Program-made: the position numbers and the translations under genes
Shown: positions 1-8,335 of the stretch, piece by piece
Position numbering within the stretch: the first letter of the stretch is position 1
How the letters are laid out: each line of letters opens with the position of its first letter
Notes under the pieces: generated by a model
What the model was told of the DNA's origin: nothing
Database searches by the model: none
What the model saw: only the letters and a program-made list of their open reading frames with translations
From: Steroidobacteraceae bacterium
GTDB lineage: Bacteria; Pseudomonadota; Gammaproteobacteria; Steroidobacterales; Steroidobacteraceae
NCBI GenBank assembly: GCA_018059685.1
Contig: JAGOXN010000002.1
Span: 1-41,887 of the forward strand
Direction of reading: 5' to 3'
Length of the DNA stretch: 41,887 bases

Positions 1-117
1 TATGGAAGAGCGCCGGATGCCGGACCAGATGTTCCGCATGGGGTTCTCGCGATTGGTGCGCGGCTTGTCTCGTCATGGCCAGGGAGTCGGCAGCCTGGCG
101 AAAATCTTGCGCGGCAC

Positions 118-146
118 TTGCCCTGAGGCCGTAAACTGTATATAAA
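118..146 (+). promoter_or_regulatory. candidate sigma-70 promoter of the lexA operon
   Basis: TTGCCC (118-123) and TATAAA (141-146) are separated by 17 bases, a good sigma-70 arrangement. The -10 element lies inside the first LexA box, so LexA binding would block RNA polymerase directly. No transcript data are available; the assignment rests on motif and spacing only. Confidence 0.5.
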
Positions 147-151
147 TACAG
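136..151 (+). promoter_or_regulatory. LexA (SOS) box 1
   Basis: The 16-mer CTGTATATAAATACAG matches the enterobacterial/gammaproteobacterial SOS box pattern CTG-N10-CAG with an AT-rich centre. It overlaps the likely -10 element and lies 27 bases before the lexA ATG. It implies LexA autoregulation and SOS control of the downstream imuA-imuB-dnaE2 genes. Confidence 0.9.
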
Positions 152-154
152 TTG

Positions 155-170
155 CTGTACGTGTATACAG
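155..170 (+). promoter_or_regulatory. LexA (SOS) box 2
   Basis: The 16-mer CTGTACGTGTATACAG is a second CTG-N10-CAG box, three bases after the first (centre-to-centre 19 bases). It ends just before the GGAG ribosome-binding sequence of lexA. Tandem boxes are known upstream of E. coli lexA, where two LexA dimers give tight autorepression. Confidence 0.9.
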
Positions 171-178
171 GAGCCGCC

Positions 179-796
179 ATGGACGACCTCACCCCGCGCC
201 AGCGTCAGGTCCTGCGTTTCATCCAGGATGCCGTGCTCCAGCATGGCATGCCGCCCACGCGCGCCGAGATCGCCGAGGCGCTCGGCTTCAAGTCCGCGAA
301 TGCGGCCGAGGACCACCTGCGTGCCTTGCAGCGCAAGGGCGTGCTCGAGATCAGGCCCGGCGCCTCGCGCGGCATCGTGCTCAGGGATTCCCTGCGCGAG
401 CAGCTGGGCCTGCCGCTCATCGGCCGCGTCGCCGCCGGCCGTCCCATCCTCGCCGAGGAGAACATCGAGGCGCACTACCAGATCGATCCGCAACTCTTCC
501 AGCCGCGGCCGCACTACCTGCTCAAGGTACGCGGCATGAGCATGAAGAATGCCGGCATCCTCGACGGTGACCTCGTCGCGGTGCACCGCACGCCCGAGGT
601 ACGCAATCGCCAGATCGTCGTGGCGCGCCTCGAGAACGAGGTGACGGTGAAGCGTTACCGGCAGGAGGGCGCGGTGGTGTGGCTGCTGCCCGAGAACCAG
701 GACTTCGAACCCCTGCGCGTCGACCTGAAGCACGAGTCGCTGATCATCGAGGGCGTGGTTGTGGGCGTGGTGCGACAGGAGGCGGGCCGGGCGTGA
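179..796 (+). CDS. lexA: LexA, SOS repressor / self-cleaving protease
   Basis: LexA represses SOS genes and inactivates itself when RecA filaments form on damaged DNA. The 205-residue product starts [12 protein letters not shown], with the winged-helix DNA-binding domain at about residues 1-70. The cleavage bond is Ala86-Gly87. The S24-type protease dyad is Ser121 (in RGMSMKNAG) and Lys158 (in VTVKRY), spaced 37 residues as in E. coli Ser119/Lys156. The frame is open from an upstream TTG at 152, but that lies inside the SOS boxes; ATG 179 has GGAG at the right distance and gives the family N-terminus. It is first in an operon with imuA (16-base gap), imuB and dnaE2, so it should control its own operon. 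Confidence 0.97.
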   Translation: MDDLTPRQRQVLRFIQDAVLQHGMPPTRAEIAEALGFKSANAAEDHLRALQRKGVLEIRPGASRGIVLRDSLREQLGLPLIGRVAAGRPILAEENIEAHYQIDPQLFQPRPHYLLKVRGMSMKNAGILDGDLVAVHRTPEVRNRQIVVARLENEVTVKRYRQEGAVVWLLPENQDFEPLRVDLKHESLIIEGVVVGVVRQEAGRA

Positions 797-812
797 CCAC
801 CGGCGCATCGCC

Positions 813-1451
813 ATGGCCTTCGACGACCTGCTGCGCCACCCGGCGCTCTGGCGAGCCTGTGAACGGGACGGGGCGACCCACGCACCCGGGTTGTCCACCG
901 GTTTCGCCGCGCTCGACCGCTGCCTGCCGGGTGGCGGCTGGCCACGGCAGGGGCTGGTCGAAATCCTCACGGATCGCTACGGCATCGGCGAGCTGAGCCT
1001 GTTGATGCCCGCGCTCGCCGCGCTGTGCGGCACCGGGCAGGACGGTGGCTGGCTTGCCTGGGTATCCCCGCCTTACCAGCCTTATGCACCGGCGCTGGCG
1101 GCGTGCGGCATCGACGTGCGCCGGCTGCTCGTCGTGCGTGCACAGCCTGCCGAATGGGCCATGGAGCAGGCACTGCGCTCGGGTGCCTGCGATGCCGTGC
1201 TCGGCTGGGCGGCCTTCCGCGATTCCAGGGCGCTGCGCCGGTTGCAGCTCGCCGCCGGGCAGGCACGGTGTCTCGCCGTGATCTTCCGGCAATTACACGC
1301 GGCCGGGGAGCCGTCGCCGGCCGTGTTGCGCCTCGCGCTCGGAGTCGGTCAACGCGGTCTCGAGGTGCGCATCCTGAAGAGCCGCGGCGGACGGGTGACG
1401 AGCGTGTGGCTCGGTGGACTCGCCACGGCGACGCAAGCGCTCGCGCACTGA
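813..1451 (+). CDS. imuA: ImuA, translesion-synthesis accessory protein
   Basis: This 212-residue protein is a RecA/SulA-like member of the mutasome. ImuA is thought to interact with ImuB and RecA to help the error-prone polymerase DnaE2 act at lesions. The N-terminal part has the family pattern LSTGFAALDRCLPGGGWPRQGLVEI (about residues 27-51), which resembles the RecA-core entry but lacks a proper Walker A GxxxxGKT, as is usual for ImuA. ATG 813 gives the expected MAFDDLLRHPALW start; the frame is open further upstream but that would overlap lexA. It sits 16 bases after lexA and 2 bases before imuB, so the genes are almost certainly co-transcribed under LexA control. Confidence 0.9.
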   Translation: MAFDDLLRHPALWRACERDGATHAPGLSTGFAALDRCLPGGGWPRQGLVEILTDRYGIGELSLLMPALAALCGTGQDGGWLAWVSPPYQPYAPALAACGIDVRRLLVVRAQPAEWAMEQALRSGACDAVLGWAAFRDSRALRRLQLAAGQARCLAVIFRQLHAAGEPSPAVLRLALGVGQRGLEVRILKSRGGRVTSVWLGGLATATQALAH

Positions 1452-1453
1452 CC

Positions 1454-3118
1454 ATGTCGTCGCGCAGGCCGCAGCGGGCGCAGCCCGCAGTCCTTCCGTC
1501 ACTCGTCTCCGAGCGACCCGGTCTCCGGGTTGCAAAAGGCAACGGATGCCGCGACGGCGTGCCGGCACGCGCGAGTGACGAACTGTGGCTCGCGGTGCAC
1601 CTGCCGCATTACGTGCTCGAGTCGCTGCACCGGCCGGGCGTGCACGGGAATGAGGCTGTTGCGCGCGCCGGCTGCGTGGCGAGCGTGGTCGTGGACATCG
1701 AGCGGCAGGGCAAGGTGGTCTGCGCCTGCGATGCCGCGGCCGCGGCGGCCGGCATCGCGCCCGGCATGGCGATCAATTCCGCGCTCGCGCTCGCACCCGC
1801 GCTGCGCGTGCTGGCCCGCGAAGCGCATAGCGAACGTGCGCTGCTCGAGGCGGTCGCGGTGACCATGTCGGAGTTCACTCCGCGTGTCGTCCTCGAGCGG
1901 CCCGATGAGGTCCTGCTCGAAGTGCGCGGCAGCCTGCGGCTGTTCGGCGGTGTGCGGCGACTGTGCGCGCAGGTGCGCGCGCGGCTCGAGTCCCTCGGCG
2001 TCCAATCGCGACTCGCGCTCACTCCCACGCCGCTCGCCGCGCTCTGGTTCGCGCGCACGGGCGAGGAGGTGGCACTGCGCCGTGTGGACGAGCTCCCGGG
2101 CCGTCTTGCACCGCTGCCGCTCGAGTGCACGCGCTGGCCGGCACGCAGCCTGCAGTCGCTTGCGACCATGGGCGTGCGCACCGTCGGTGATTGCCTGCGC
2201 CTGCCGCGCGACGGCTTCGCGCGCCGTTTCGAACCGGGCCTCCTGCGTTCGCTCGATCGCGCCGTTGGTCGCGTGCCCGATCCGCGCGCGACCTTCGTGC
2301 CCGGCGAACGGTTCGTGGCGCGCCGCGACCTCGAGCCCGAACTTGCCGACGCCGGACAGCTCGGCCGCGTGGTCGAGCCGCTGCTCGTGGAGCTGTGCGC
2401 ATTCCTGCAGCGGAGAGGGCAGGGCGTGCAGATGCTCGAACTGCGGCTCGAGCATCGCGAGGCACCCGTCACGAAGCTGCGGTTGCGGTTCGTCGAGCCG
2501 GTGGCCCAGGCGCGGCGGATCGCCGGACTGCTGGATGAGCGACTTGCCCGCGTGGTGCTGCCGGAGCCGGTGCGCGCCCTCGGGTTGCGCAGCGGGCGGC
2601 TGGCCGAGGTGCGCGAGCATTCCGTGGATCTCTTCGCGCTGGATCGACGTCGCTCGTCGGGCGTGCCACAGCTCGTCGAGCGCCTGCGCGCACGCCTCGG
2701 CGCGGAGGCCGTGCAGGGGGTCGGCATCGTTCCGGAGCATCGACCCGAGTCGGCCTGGCGTATCGCCGAGCCCGGAAGAGGGGGAAAAGGGGACATTCAG
2801 ATTTTTGACGAAGCTCTTCGTCAAAAATCGGAACGTCAAAAATCGGAACGTCAAAAATCTGAATGTCCCCTTTTCCCCCTCTTCCGTCCGCTGTGGTTGC
2901 TCGCCGAGCCGCAACTGCTCGGTGGCGATGAACGACCCCGCTACGAAGGCGTGCTCGAGATCGAAGAGGGTCCCGAGCGCATCGAATCGGGCTGGTGGGA
3001 CGGCCACGACGTCAGGCGTGATTACTACGTGGCGCGCACGCAGGCCGGTGTGCGGCTCTGGGTGTTCCGCGAACGCACGCCGGAGCGTCGCTGGTTCCTG
3101 CACGGCATCTTCGGCTGA
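1454..3118 (+). CDS. imuB: ImuB, catalytically inactive Y-family polymerase homologue
   Basis: ImuB is the Y-family-like hub of the mutasome. It lacks polymerase activity but recruits DnaE2 and ImuA to the beta sliding clamp. The 554-residue product keeps the Y-family fold ([13 protein letters not shown] near residue 52; [11 protein letters not shown] near 158) but lacks the N-terminal catalytic acidic motif of active Pol IV/V. The segment HSVDLFAL (about residues 392-399) resembles a clamp-binding motif. The C-terminus [17 protein letters not shown]...[10 protein letters not shown] is typical of the family. ATG 1454 follows the imuA stop by 2 bases. Unusually, residues about 440-478, between AWRIAEPG and RPLWLLAEP, are encoded by a 114-bp palindromic element (2773-2886) inserted in frame, giving three RQKSE repeats. 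Function may be retained because the insertion is in a linker before the C-terminal part. Confidence 0.93.
   Translation: MSSRRPQRAQPAVLPSLVSERPGLRVAKGNGCRDGVPARASDELWLAVHLPHYVLESLHRPGVHGNEAVARAGCVASVVVDIERQGKVVCACDAAAAAAGIAPGMAINSALALAPALRVLAREAHSERALLEAVAVTMSEFTPRVVLERPDEVLLEVRGSLRLFGGVRRLCAQVRARLESLGVQSRLALTPTPLAALWFARTGEEVALRRVDELPGRLAPLPLECTRWPARSLQSLATMGVRTVGDCLRLPRDGFARRFEPGLLRSLDRAVGRVPDPRATFVPGERFVARRDLEPELADAGQLGRVVEPLLVELCAFLQRRGQGVQMLELRLEHREAPVTKLRLRFVEPVAQARRIAGLLDERLARVVLPEPVRALGLRSGRLAEVREHSVDLFALDRRRSSGVPQLVERLRARLGAEAVQGVGIVPEHRPESAWRIAEPGRGGKGDIQIFDEALRQKSERQKSERQKSECPLFPLFRPLWLLAEPQLLGGDERPRYEGVLEIEEGPERIESGWWDGHDVRRDYYVARTQAGVRLWVFRERTPERRWFLHGIFG
2773..2886. repeat. palindromic insertion element inside imuB (38-bp perfect inverted arms)
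   Basis: The left arm, 2773-2810, is the exact reverse complement of the right arm, 2849-2886 (38 of 38 bases). The arms start CGGAAGAGGG and end CCCTCTTCCG. The 38-base centre holds part of a 15-bp tandem repeat. A second, nested hairpin (2800-2813 with 2816-2829, 14 bp, 2-base loop) competes with the outer stem. Homopolymer-rich blocks (GGGGGAAAAGGGG, ATTTTT) contrast with the surrounding GC-rich coding DNA. The total of 114 bp is 38 codons, so imuB stays open. This looks like a non-autonomous palindromic mobile element of the kind mobilised by REP-associated Y1 transposases; that assignment is inference, since no transposase lies in the window. Confidence 0.85.
2819..2863 (+). repeat. three tandem 15-bp repeats within the imuB element
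   Basis: CGTCAAAAATCGGAA occurs at 2819-2833 and 2834-2848, and CGTCAAAAATCTGAA at 2849-2863. The unit is a multiple of three, so copy-number changes keep the imuB frame and add or remove one RQKSE block. Each copy contains CGTCAAAAATC, able to pair with GATTTTTGACG at 2800-2810. Confidence 0.9.
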
Positions 3119-3125
3119 GCGGCCG

Positions 3126-6100
3126 ATGAGCTACGCCGAGCTCCATTGCCTCAGCAACTTCAGCTTCCTGCGCGGCGCCTCGCATCCGGAGGAACTGGTC
3201 GGGCGCGCGGCTGACTCGGACTATGTCGCGCTCGCCATCACCGACGAGTGCTCGGTCGCCGGTGTCGTCCGCGCACACGTGGCGGCGCGCGACCGGAAGT
3301 TCAAGCTGATCGTCGGCAGCGAGTTCCGCCTCGCGGACGACCTGCGTTGCGTGCTCCTCGCCACGAGTCGCCGCGGCTATGGACAGCTCTGCAGGCTCGT
3401 GACGCGCGCGCGTCGCGCGGCCACCAAGGGACAGTACCGGCTCGTCCGCGACGATTTTCTCGCGCAAGCAGCGGGCGAAGGGGCGGGGGAGGGGTCGTCC
3501 CTGTCCGACTGCCTCGCACTCTGGCTGCCAGGCCTCGGGCCGGATTCCGCCGAGGCGTCCTGGCTCGCCTCGATCTTTCCCGGCCGCCTGTGGATCGCCG
3601 TGGAGCTGCTCACCACCGGCCACGACCGCCGTCGCCTCGCGACCCTGCAGCAGCTGGGACGCGCGCTCGGCCTGCCGCTTGTGGCCGCGGGCGACGTGCA
3701 CATGCACGTGCGCGGCCGGCGCGCGCTGCAGGACGTGCTCACGGCGACGCGGCTTCGCACGACCGTCGACCGGGCGGGATACGCCTTGCATCCGAACGGC
3801 GAGCGGCACCTGCGGCCGCTCGCCCGCCTGCAGGAACTCTATCCGCGCGAACTGCTCGAGGCGACGCTCGACATCGCGGGGCGCTGCGCGTTCTCGCTGG
3901 ACGAACTGCGCTATGAGTATCCCCGCGAGATCGTGCCCGAGGGGGAAACGGCCGCGAGCTGGCTCGGCAAGCTCACGCGGGAAGGCGAGCGCCGGCGCTG
4001 GCCGGCGGGAACGCCAACGCAGGTCGCGCAGGCCGTCGCGCGCGAGCTCGCGCTCATCGCCGAGCTGCGCTACGAGGCGTACTTCCTCACCGTGCACGAC
4101 ATCGTCAACTACGCACGCTCGCGCGACATCCTCTGCCAGGGCCGCGGCTCGGCGGCCAACTCGGCCGTGTGCTACTGCCTCGGTATCACCGAGGTCGATC
4201 CCGCACGCATGTCGTTACTCTTCGAGCGGTTCATCTCGCGCGAGCGCAACGAGCCGCCCGACATCGACGTGGACTTCGAGCACGAGCGGCGCGAGGAAGT
4301 GATCCAGTACGTCTACGCGAAGTACGGCCGGCATCGCGCGGCCCTTACGGCGACCGTGATCTGCTACCGGCCGCGCAGTGCGTTGCGCGACGTCGCGAGG
4401 GCGCTCGGCCTCGACCCGCTGCAGGTGAACGCGCTCGCGCGTTCGATGCAGTGGTGGGACGGCTCGAGCATCGACGAGGGGCGCGTGCGCGAGGCGGGCC
4501 TCGATCCGGCAAGCCCGGTGCTCGCCCGGGTGATCGCCCTCGCCCGCGCGCTGCTCGGCTTCCCGCGGCACCTCTCGCAGCACGTGGGCGGTTTCGTCAT
4601 CGCACGCGACCTGCTCGAGGAACTCGTGCCCGTGGAGAACGCGGCGATGCCGGAGCGCACCGTCATCCAGTGGGACAAGGATGACCTCGACGCGCTCGGC
4701 CTCCTCAAGGTCGACCTGCTCGGGCTCGGCATGCTCGCGGCCATCCGTCGCAGCTTCGACCTCATCGAGGGTCTCGGCGGACCGCGCTTGACGCTCGCGA
4801 CGGTGCCCGCCGAGGACCCGGCCGTGTACGAGATGATCGGCCACGGCGACACCATGGGCGTGTTCCAGATCGAGTCGCGCGCGCAGATGGCGATGCTGCC
4901 ACGCCTGAAGCCCGCCACGTACTACGACCTCGTGATCGAGGTGGCCATCATCCGTCCCGGACCGATCCAGGGCGACATGGTGCACCCGTACTTGAGGCGC
5001 CGCGCCGGCCTCGAACCCGTCACCTACCCCAGTCCCGAGGTCGAGGGGGTGCTGAATCGCACGCTCGGCGTGCCGATCTTCCAGGAGCAGGTGATGCAGC
5101 TTGCGGTCGTCGCCGCGGGCTTCACGCCCGGCGAGGCGGACCAGCTGCGCCGCGCCATGGCCGCGTGGAAGCGCAAGGGGGGCTTGAGCCACTTCGAGGA
5201 GCGGCTCATCCGCGGCATGCGGGAGCGTGGCTACGCCGAGGAATTCGCGCAGCAGATCTTCCGGCAGATCCTCGGCTTCGGCGAGTACGGCTTTCCCGAG
5301 TCGCACGCCGCGAGCTTCGCGCTGCTCGTCTACGTCTCGGCCTGGCTCAAGCGTCACGAGCCCGCGGCCTTCGCCGCGGCGCTGATCAACAGCCAGCCGA
5401 TGGGGTTCTATGCACCGTCGCAGCTCGTGCAGGACGCGCGCCGGCACGGGGTCGAGGTGCGGCCGGTAGATGCGCGGGTGAGCCAGTGGGACTGCACCCT
5501 CGAGCGGTGTGCGGACGGCGGTGCGGCGCTGCGCCTCGGCCTGCGCCTGGTGAAGGGCCTGTCACGGGCCGCCGCGGAGCGGCTGGTCACGGCGAGGCAG
5601 GCGGCGGAATTCCCGGGCGTGCAGGAACTCGCCGGACGCGCGCGGCTCGACCGCCGCGAACTCGGCTGCCTCGCCGCCGCTGGTGCGCTCGAGGGACTCG
5701 CGGGGCATCGCCACCGCGCGGCCTGGAACGTCGCCGGCATCGAGGCGCCCCTGCCGCTCATGCCGCAGCCGCGCATCGCGGAAGGCATCCCGCTGCTGCG
5801 GGCGCCGCGCGAGGGCGAGGACATCGTGGCCGATTACGCCCACGCGGGGCTCACGCTGCGACGCCATCCGCTCGCCCTGCTGCGCGCGCGACTCGACCAG
5901 CGCCGCATCGTGACCGCGGCACGGCTGCGCGAGTTGCCTGACGGCTCGACGGTGCGCACGGCGGGGCTCGTGATCACGCGCCAGCGGCCAGGCAGCGCCA
6001 TGGGCGTCACCTTCGTGACGCTCGAGGACGAGACCGGCCATGTGAATCTCATCGTCTGGCGCGACGTGGCCGAGCGCCAGCGGCAGGCGCTCATCGCCTC

Positions 6101-6227
6101 GCGCCTGATGGGCGTGGCGGGAAAACTGCAACTCGAGGGCGAGGTGCTGCACGTGATCGTGCACCGGATCGTGGACCTCTCGCGCTGGCTCGGGCGGGTC
6201 GCGGCGCCGTCCCGCGATTTCCACTGA
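3126..6227 (+). CDS. dnaE2: DnaE2, error-prone DNA polymerase III alpha-type subunit
   Basis: DnaE2 is the C-family polymerase of the ImuA-ImuB-DnaE2 mutasome and performs mutagenic translesion synthesis during SOS. The 1033-residue length is typical for DnaE2 and shorter than replicative DnaE (about 1160). The PHP domain opens with [22 protein letters not shown]. The palm carries [14 protein letters not shown] with Asp379, Asp381 and Asp383, followed by the fingers with [14 protein letters not shown] and [22 protein letters not shown]. The C-terminal OB-fold is around [32 protein letters not shown]. The frame is open far upstream through the shadow of imuB; ATG 3126, 7 bases after the imuB stop, gives the standard MSYAELH start. 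Last gene of the lexA operon. Confidence 0.97.
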   Translation: MSYAELHCLSNFSFLRGASHPEELVGRAADSDYVALAITDECSVAGVVRAHVAARDRKFKLIVGSEFRLADDLRCVLLATSRRGYGQLCRLVTRARRAATKGQYRLVRDDFLAQAAGEGAGEGSSLSDCLALWLPGLGPDSAEASWLASIFPGRLWIAVELLTTGHDRRRLATLQQLGRALGLPLVAAGDVHMHVRGRRALQDVLTATRLRTTVDRAGYALHPNGERHLRPLARLQELYPRELLEATLDIAGRCAFSLDELRYEYPREIVPEGETAASWLGKLTREGERRRWPAGTPTQVAQAVARELALIAELRYEAYFLTVHDIVNYARSRDILCQGRGSAANSAVCYCLGITEVDPARMSLLFERFISRERNEPPDIDVDFEHERREEVIQYVYAKYGRHRAALTATVICYRPRSALRDVARALGLDPLQVNALARSMQWWDGSSIDEGRVREAGLDPASPVLARVIALARALLGFPRHLSQHVGGFVIARDLLEELVPVENAAMPERTVIQWDKDDLDALGLLKVDLLGLGMLAAIRRSFDLIEGLGGPRLTLATVPAEDPAVYEMIGHGDTMGVFQIESRAQMAMLPRLKPATYYDLVIEVAIIRPGPIQGDMVHPYLRRRAGLEPVTYPSPEVEGVLNRTLGVPIFQEQVMQLAVVAAGFTPGEADQLRRAMAAWKRKGGLSHFEERLIRGMRERGYAEEFAQQIFRQILGFGEYGFPESHAASFALLVYVSAWLKRHEPAAFAAALINSQPMGFYAPSQLVQDARRHGVEVRPVDARVSQWDCTLERCADGGAALRLGLRLVKGLSRAAAERLVTARQAAEFPGVQELAGRARLDRRELGCLAAAGALEGLAGHRHRAAWNVAGIEAPLPLMPQPRIAEGIPLLRAPREGEDIVADYAHAGLTLRRHPLALLRARLDQRRIVTAARLRELPDGSTVRTAGLVITRQRPGSAMGVTFVTLEDETGHVNLIVWRDVAERQRQALIASRLMGVAGKLQLEGEVLHVIVHRIVDLSRWLGRVAAPSRDFH

Positions 6228-6249
6228 ACCGCACCAGGGCGGGCGCCGG

Positions 6250-6501
6250 TCAACGCCTGCGCGGCGGCTTGCGACCGTCCCCGATGTCGTAGTCGTCGAA
6301 GTCGCTCAGCAGCTCCGACGTGCGCTTCTGCTCGAGCAGCCGCTCGAGCTTGCGCCACGCAGGTTCCGTGCCCCGTACCGCTCCGCGCTTGCGCTTGTCG
6401 AGGTCCTGCATGAGCCGGTCCACGTCGAGCGACTCGTCGCCGCTCGCGACGTCGTCGGCGTCTTCGTCTTCGAATTCGTCGGACTCAGGCTTCTCGACCA
6501 T
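6250..6501 (-). CDS. small highly acidic protein, possibly PA3496 family
   Basis: The 83-residue product has a very acidic N-terminal half (EDEDADD and similar stretches), a helical centre (WRKLERLLEQKRTSELLSDFDDYDIGD) and a basic end (RKPPRRR). The layout recalls the small PA3496-type proteins of gammaproteobacteria, but I am not certain of the match and no function is established from sequence. It has no signal peptide or membrane segment. It converges on dnaE2 with a 22-base gap and lies 91 bases downstream of the CnoX-like gene on the same strand. The acidic composition and codon use make it more than a random frame. Confidence 0.6.
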   Translation of the reverse strand: MVEKPESDEFEDEDADDVASGDESLDVDRLMQDLDKRKRGAVRGTEPAWRKLERLLEQKRTSELLSDFDDYDIGDGRKPPRRR

Positions 6502-6565
6502 CGAAGGACCCAGGGGTGATCGTCGGACGCGATCTGCGGCTTCTTATACTTCGACGACCCGACAC

Positions 6566-6586
6566 GGGCAAGAGCAGTTCTCGCCC
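6566..6586 (-). terminator. hairpin downstream of the CnoX-like gene, possible weak terminator
   Basis: On the minus strand GGGCGAGA-ACTGC-TCTTGCCC forms an 8-bp stem with one G-U pair and a 5-base loop, starting 6 bases past the stop of the thioredoxin-like gene. It lacks a T-tract, so termination is uncertain. Confidence 0.3.
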
Positions 6587-6592
6587 TCCGCC

Positions 6593-7456
6593 TCAGTGGA
6601 GGAGGCTCGCCATCTTCCGCCGGTAAGTCGCGACCAGTTCGTGACCCTCACCGAGCATCTCGAACACTCCCAGCAGGCTGCGCCGCGCGCGGTCCGCGTC
6701 GAAGGTCCGGTCACGTCGCATCAGCTCGAGCCACTCCGCCAGTGCGGTGGCGTATTCGCCGGCGAGCGCATGGTGCGCCGCGAGCGCATGCCGTGACGCC
6801 GAGTCCGCAGGGTCCCGCGCCAGCGCATCGCGCAGAGCCATCACGTCCGGTCGGGCCACGGCCGCGGCGAGGATTTCGACCTGTGCCCGCAGGGCCCCGA
6901 GATTCCGGTATCCCGGATCGAGCGCCGCGAGACGGTCGAGCGCGGACGATGCGGCGACCGGGTCGCGGAACGCCACCCGCACCGAGACCAGTTCCGCGAG
7001 GAGGGCGGCGTCGCCCGGTCTCGCGGCCAGGGCACCGTCGATCGTCAGCACGGCGGCGGCCAGGTCGCCTTGACGCACGAGCCGCCGTGCCTCCTCGAGC
7101 ACCCCGCTGTCCGCCGTCCCGACGTACTTGTCGAGCAGGGCACGTATGACGTGCTCCGGCTGCACCCCGACCAACTGCTCGACCGCGCGACCCTGGTGGA
7201 ACAGCATCACGGTCGGGATGCTGCGGATGCCGAAGTGGCTGGCCGTCGCCGGCTGTTCGTCGGTGTTGAGCTTGGCGAGGGTGAAGCGGCCCGCGTAGTC
7301 ATCGGCGATGCGCTCGAGCAGCGGCATCAACGTCCGGCAGGGGCCGCACCATGGCGCCCAGAAATCGACCAGCACGGGGCGGGAGCTTGAGCCATCGACG
7401 ACGGTCGCCGCGAAATTCGCGTCGGTGACGATCACCTTCCAGGGAGCATCGGTCAT
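6593..7456 (-). CDS. CnoX/YbbN-like thioredoxin-TPR chaperone
   Basis: The 287-residue protein has an N-terminal thioredoxin domain (about residues 5-115) and an all-helical TPR-like C-terminal domain, the architecture and length of E. coli CnoX/YbbN (284 residues). Such proteins hold unfolding substrates, transfer them to GroEL/DnaK and can protect cysteines. The active site is WAPWCGPC with Cys37 and Cys40, so it keeps a canonical redox pair, whereas E. coli CnoX has SQHC. The cis-Pro region is IRSIPTVMLF. ATG 7456 gives a normal thioredoxin N-terminus; the frame is open upstream but with low-complexity sequence. It is transcribed divergently from the DUF481 gene. Confidence 0.88.
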   Translation of the reverse strand: MTDAPWKVIVTDANFAATVVDGSSSRPVLVDFWAPWCGPCRTLMPLLERIADDYAGRFTLAKLNTDEQPATASHFGIRSIPTVMLFHQGRAVEQLVGVQPEHVIRALLDKYVGTADSGVLEEARRLVRQGDLAAAVLTIDGALAARPGDAALLAELVSVRVAFRDPVAASSALDRLAALDPGYRNLGALRAQVEILAAAVARPDVMALRDALARDPADSASRHALAAHHALAGEYATALAEWLELMRRDRTFDADRARRSLLGVFEMLGEGHELVATYRRKMASLLH

Positions 7457-7525
7457 GGTTGCCTCACGCACGCGGGAGCGGAATTGTCCGGAGCGGGCCG
7501 CCTGCCGGCAAGTGAGACCGTCCGT

Positions 7526-7531
7526 TATACT
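7526..7531 (+). promoter_or_regulatory. candidate -10 box for the DUF481-putA-sdaA operon
   Basis: TATACT lies 41 bases before the ATG of the DUF481 gene, in the 116-base region between divergent genes. The best -35 position (TGCCGG, 503-508 of the 7 kb block) is poor, so an activator or alternative sigma factor is possible. Confidence 0.35.
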
Positions 7532-7572
7532 CGCGCGGCCGCCCGTGCGGTGAGTGATGCGAGTCAAGGTGA

Positions 7573-8304
7573 ATGAAGGTCAGAAGTTTCGACAGGCCGC
7601 GCCTCTGGGCGGTGACGGTTGGTGCGGTCCTGTGTGGCGGATTCAATGGCGTCGCGCTCGCGGAGTGGACGGGCAAGGGTGAGCTCGGAGCGTCGTTTGC
7701 CAGCGGTAACAGCGAGAACGAATCGGTGAACGCCGCGCTCGGGATCGGCGTGACGTTGGACAGGTGGACTCACAAGCTGGGTTTCGCGGGTAACTACGGC
7801 AGCGACGGACGTGTCACGACGGCCCAGCGCTGGGAAGTCCGCGGCCAGTCGAACTACGACATCACCGGACGGGCCTACTGGTTCGGCGCCGGCCGTTACG
7901 AGGACGACCGGTTCAGCGCCTACGATTTCCAGTCGACCGTTGCGACCGGTCTGGGGTACAAGCTCATCGACTCGGAGCGCACCAAGCTCTGGGTGCAGGG
8001 CGGTCCGGGCTATCGCTACGCGGAGTTCAACGAAACCGGTGAGTCGGAGGACGGCGTGATCTTCCGCGGCGACCTCGGGTTCGATCACCAGTTGACCGGG
8101 ACGACCAAGATCGTCGAGCGGTTCCTGGTCGAGACCGGTTCGGAGAACACGTACCTGCAGAACGACCTCGGCCTGGAGGTGACGATCGAAGGTGCGCTCG
8201 GACTGCGTGTCGGGTACCAGGTCCGCCACAACACCGAGACACCGCCCGGCATCGACAGGACGGACACCCTGACGACGGTGAGCCTCATCTACGAGACGAA
8301 ATGA
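7573..8304 (+). CDS. DUF481 outer-membrane beta-barrel protein
   Basis: The 243-residue product has a signal peptide with the likely cleavage after GVALA (about residue 30), then alternating strand patterns typical of a beta-barrel. The family hallmark is near the mature N-terminus (EWTGKGELGASFASGNSENESVNAALG). The repeated DRWTHKLGFAGNYG / RYEDDRFSAYDFQSTVATGLGYKL / RVGYQVRHNTETPP blocks match the DUF481 (YdiY-like, 'salt-induced outer membrane protein') family, whose function is unknown. The last residues, SLIYETK, end on a strand but without the usual terminal aromatic. It is 31 bases upstream of putA on the same strand and may share its transcript. Confidence 0.88.
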   Translation: MKVRSFDRPRLWAVTVGAVLCGGFNGVALAEWTGKGELGASFASGNSENESVNAALGIGVTLDRWTHKLGFAGNYGSDGRVTTAQRWEVRGQSNYDITGRAYWFGAGRYEDDRFSAYDFQSTVATGLGYKLIDSERTKLWVQGGPGYRYAEFNETGESEDGVIFRGDLGFDHQLTGTTKIVERFLVETGSENTYLQNDLGLEVTIEGALGLRVGYQVRHNTETPPGIDRTDTLTTVSLIYETK

Positions 8305-8335
8305 GCCGCCCGGCGCGGCTGCGAGGACCATCACC

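Noticed and set aside
2-145. A 47-codon frame (MEERRMPDQMF...) before lexA
   Set aside because: It ends inside the first SOS box and is not recognised. It could be the 3' end of an upstream gene, since the frame is at the window edge, but nothing supports it. An opposite-strand frame from position 76 is equally unsupported. I see no other feature in 1-117.
1884-3125. N-terminal extension of the DnaE2 frame by 414 codons
   Set aside because: This part overlaps imuB in another frame and is Ser/Arg-rich; the PHP domain begins at ATG 3126, so there is no fusion.
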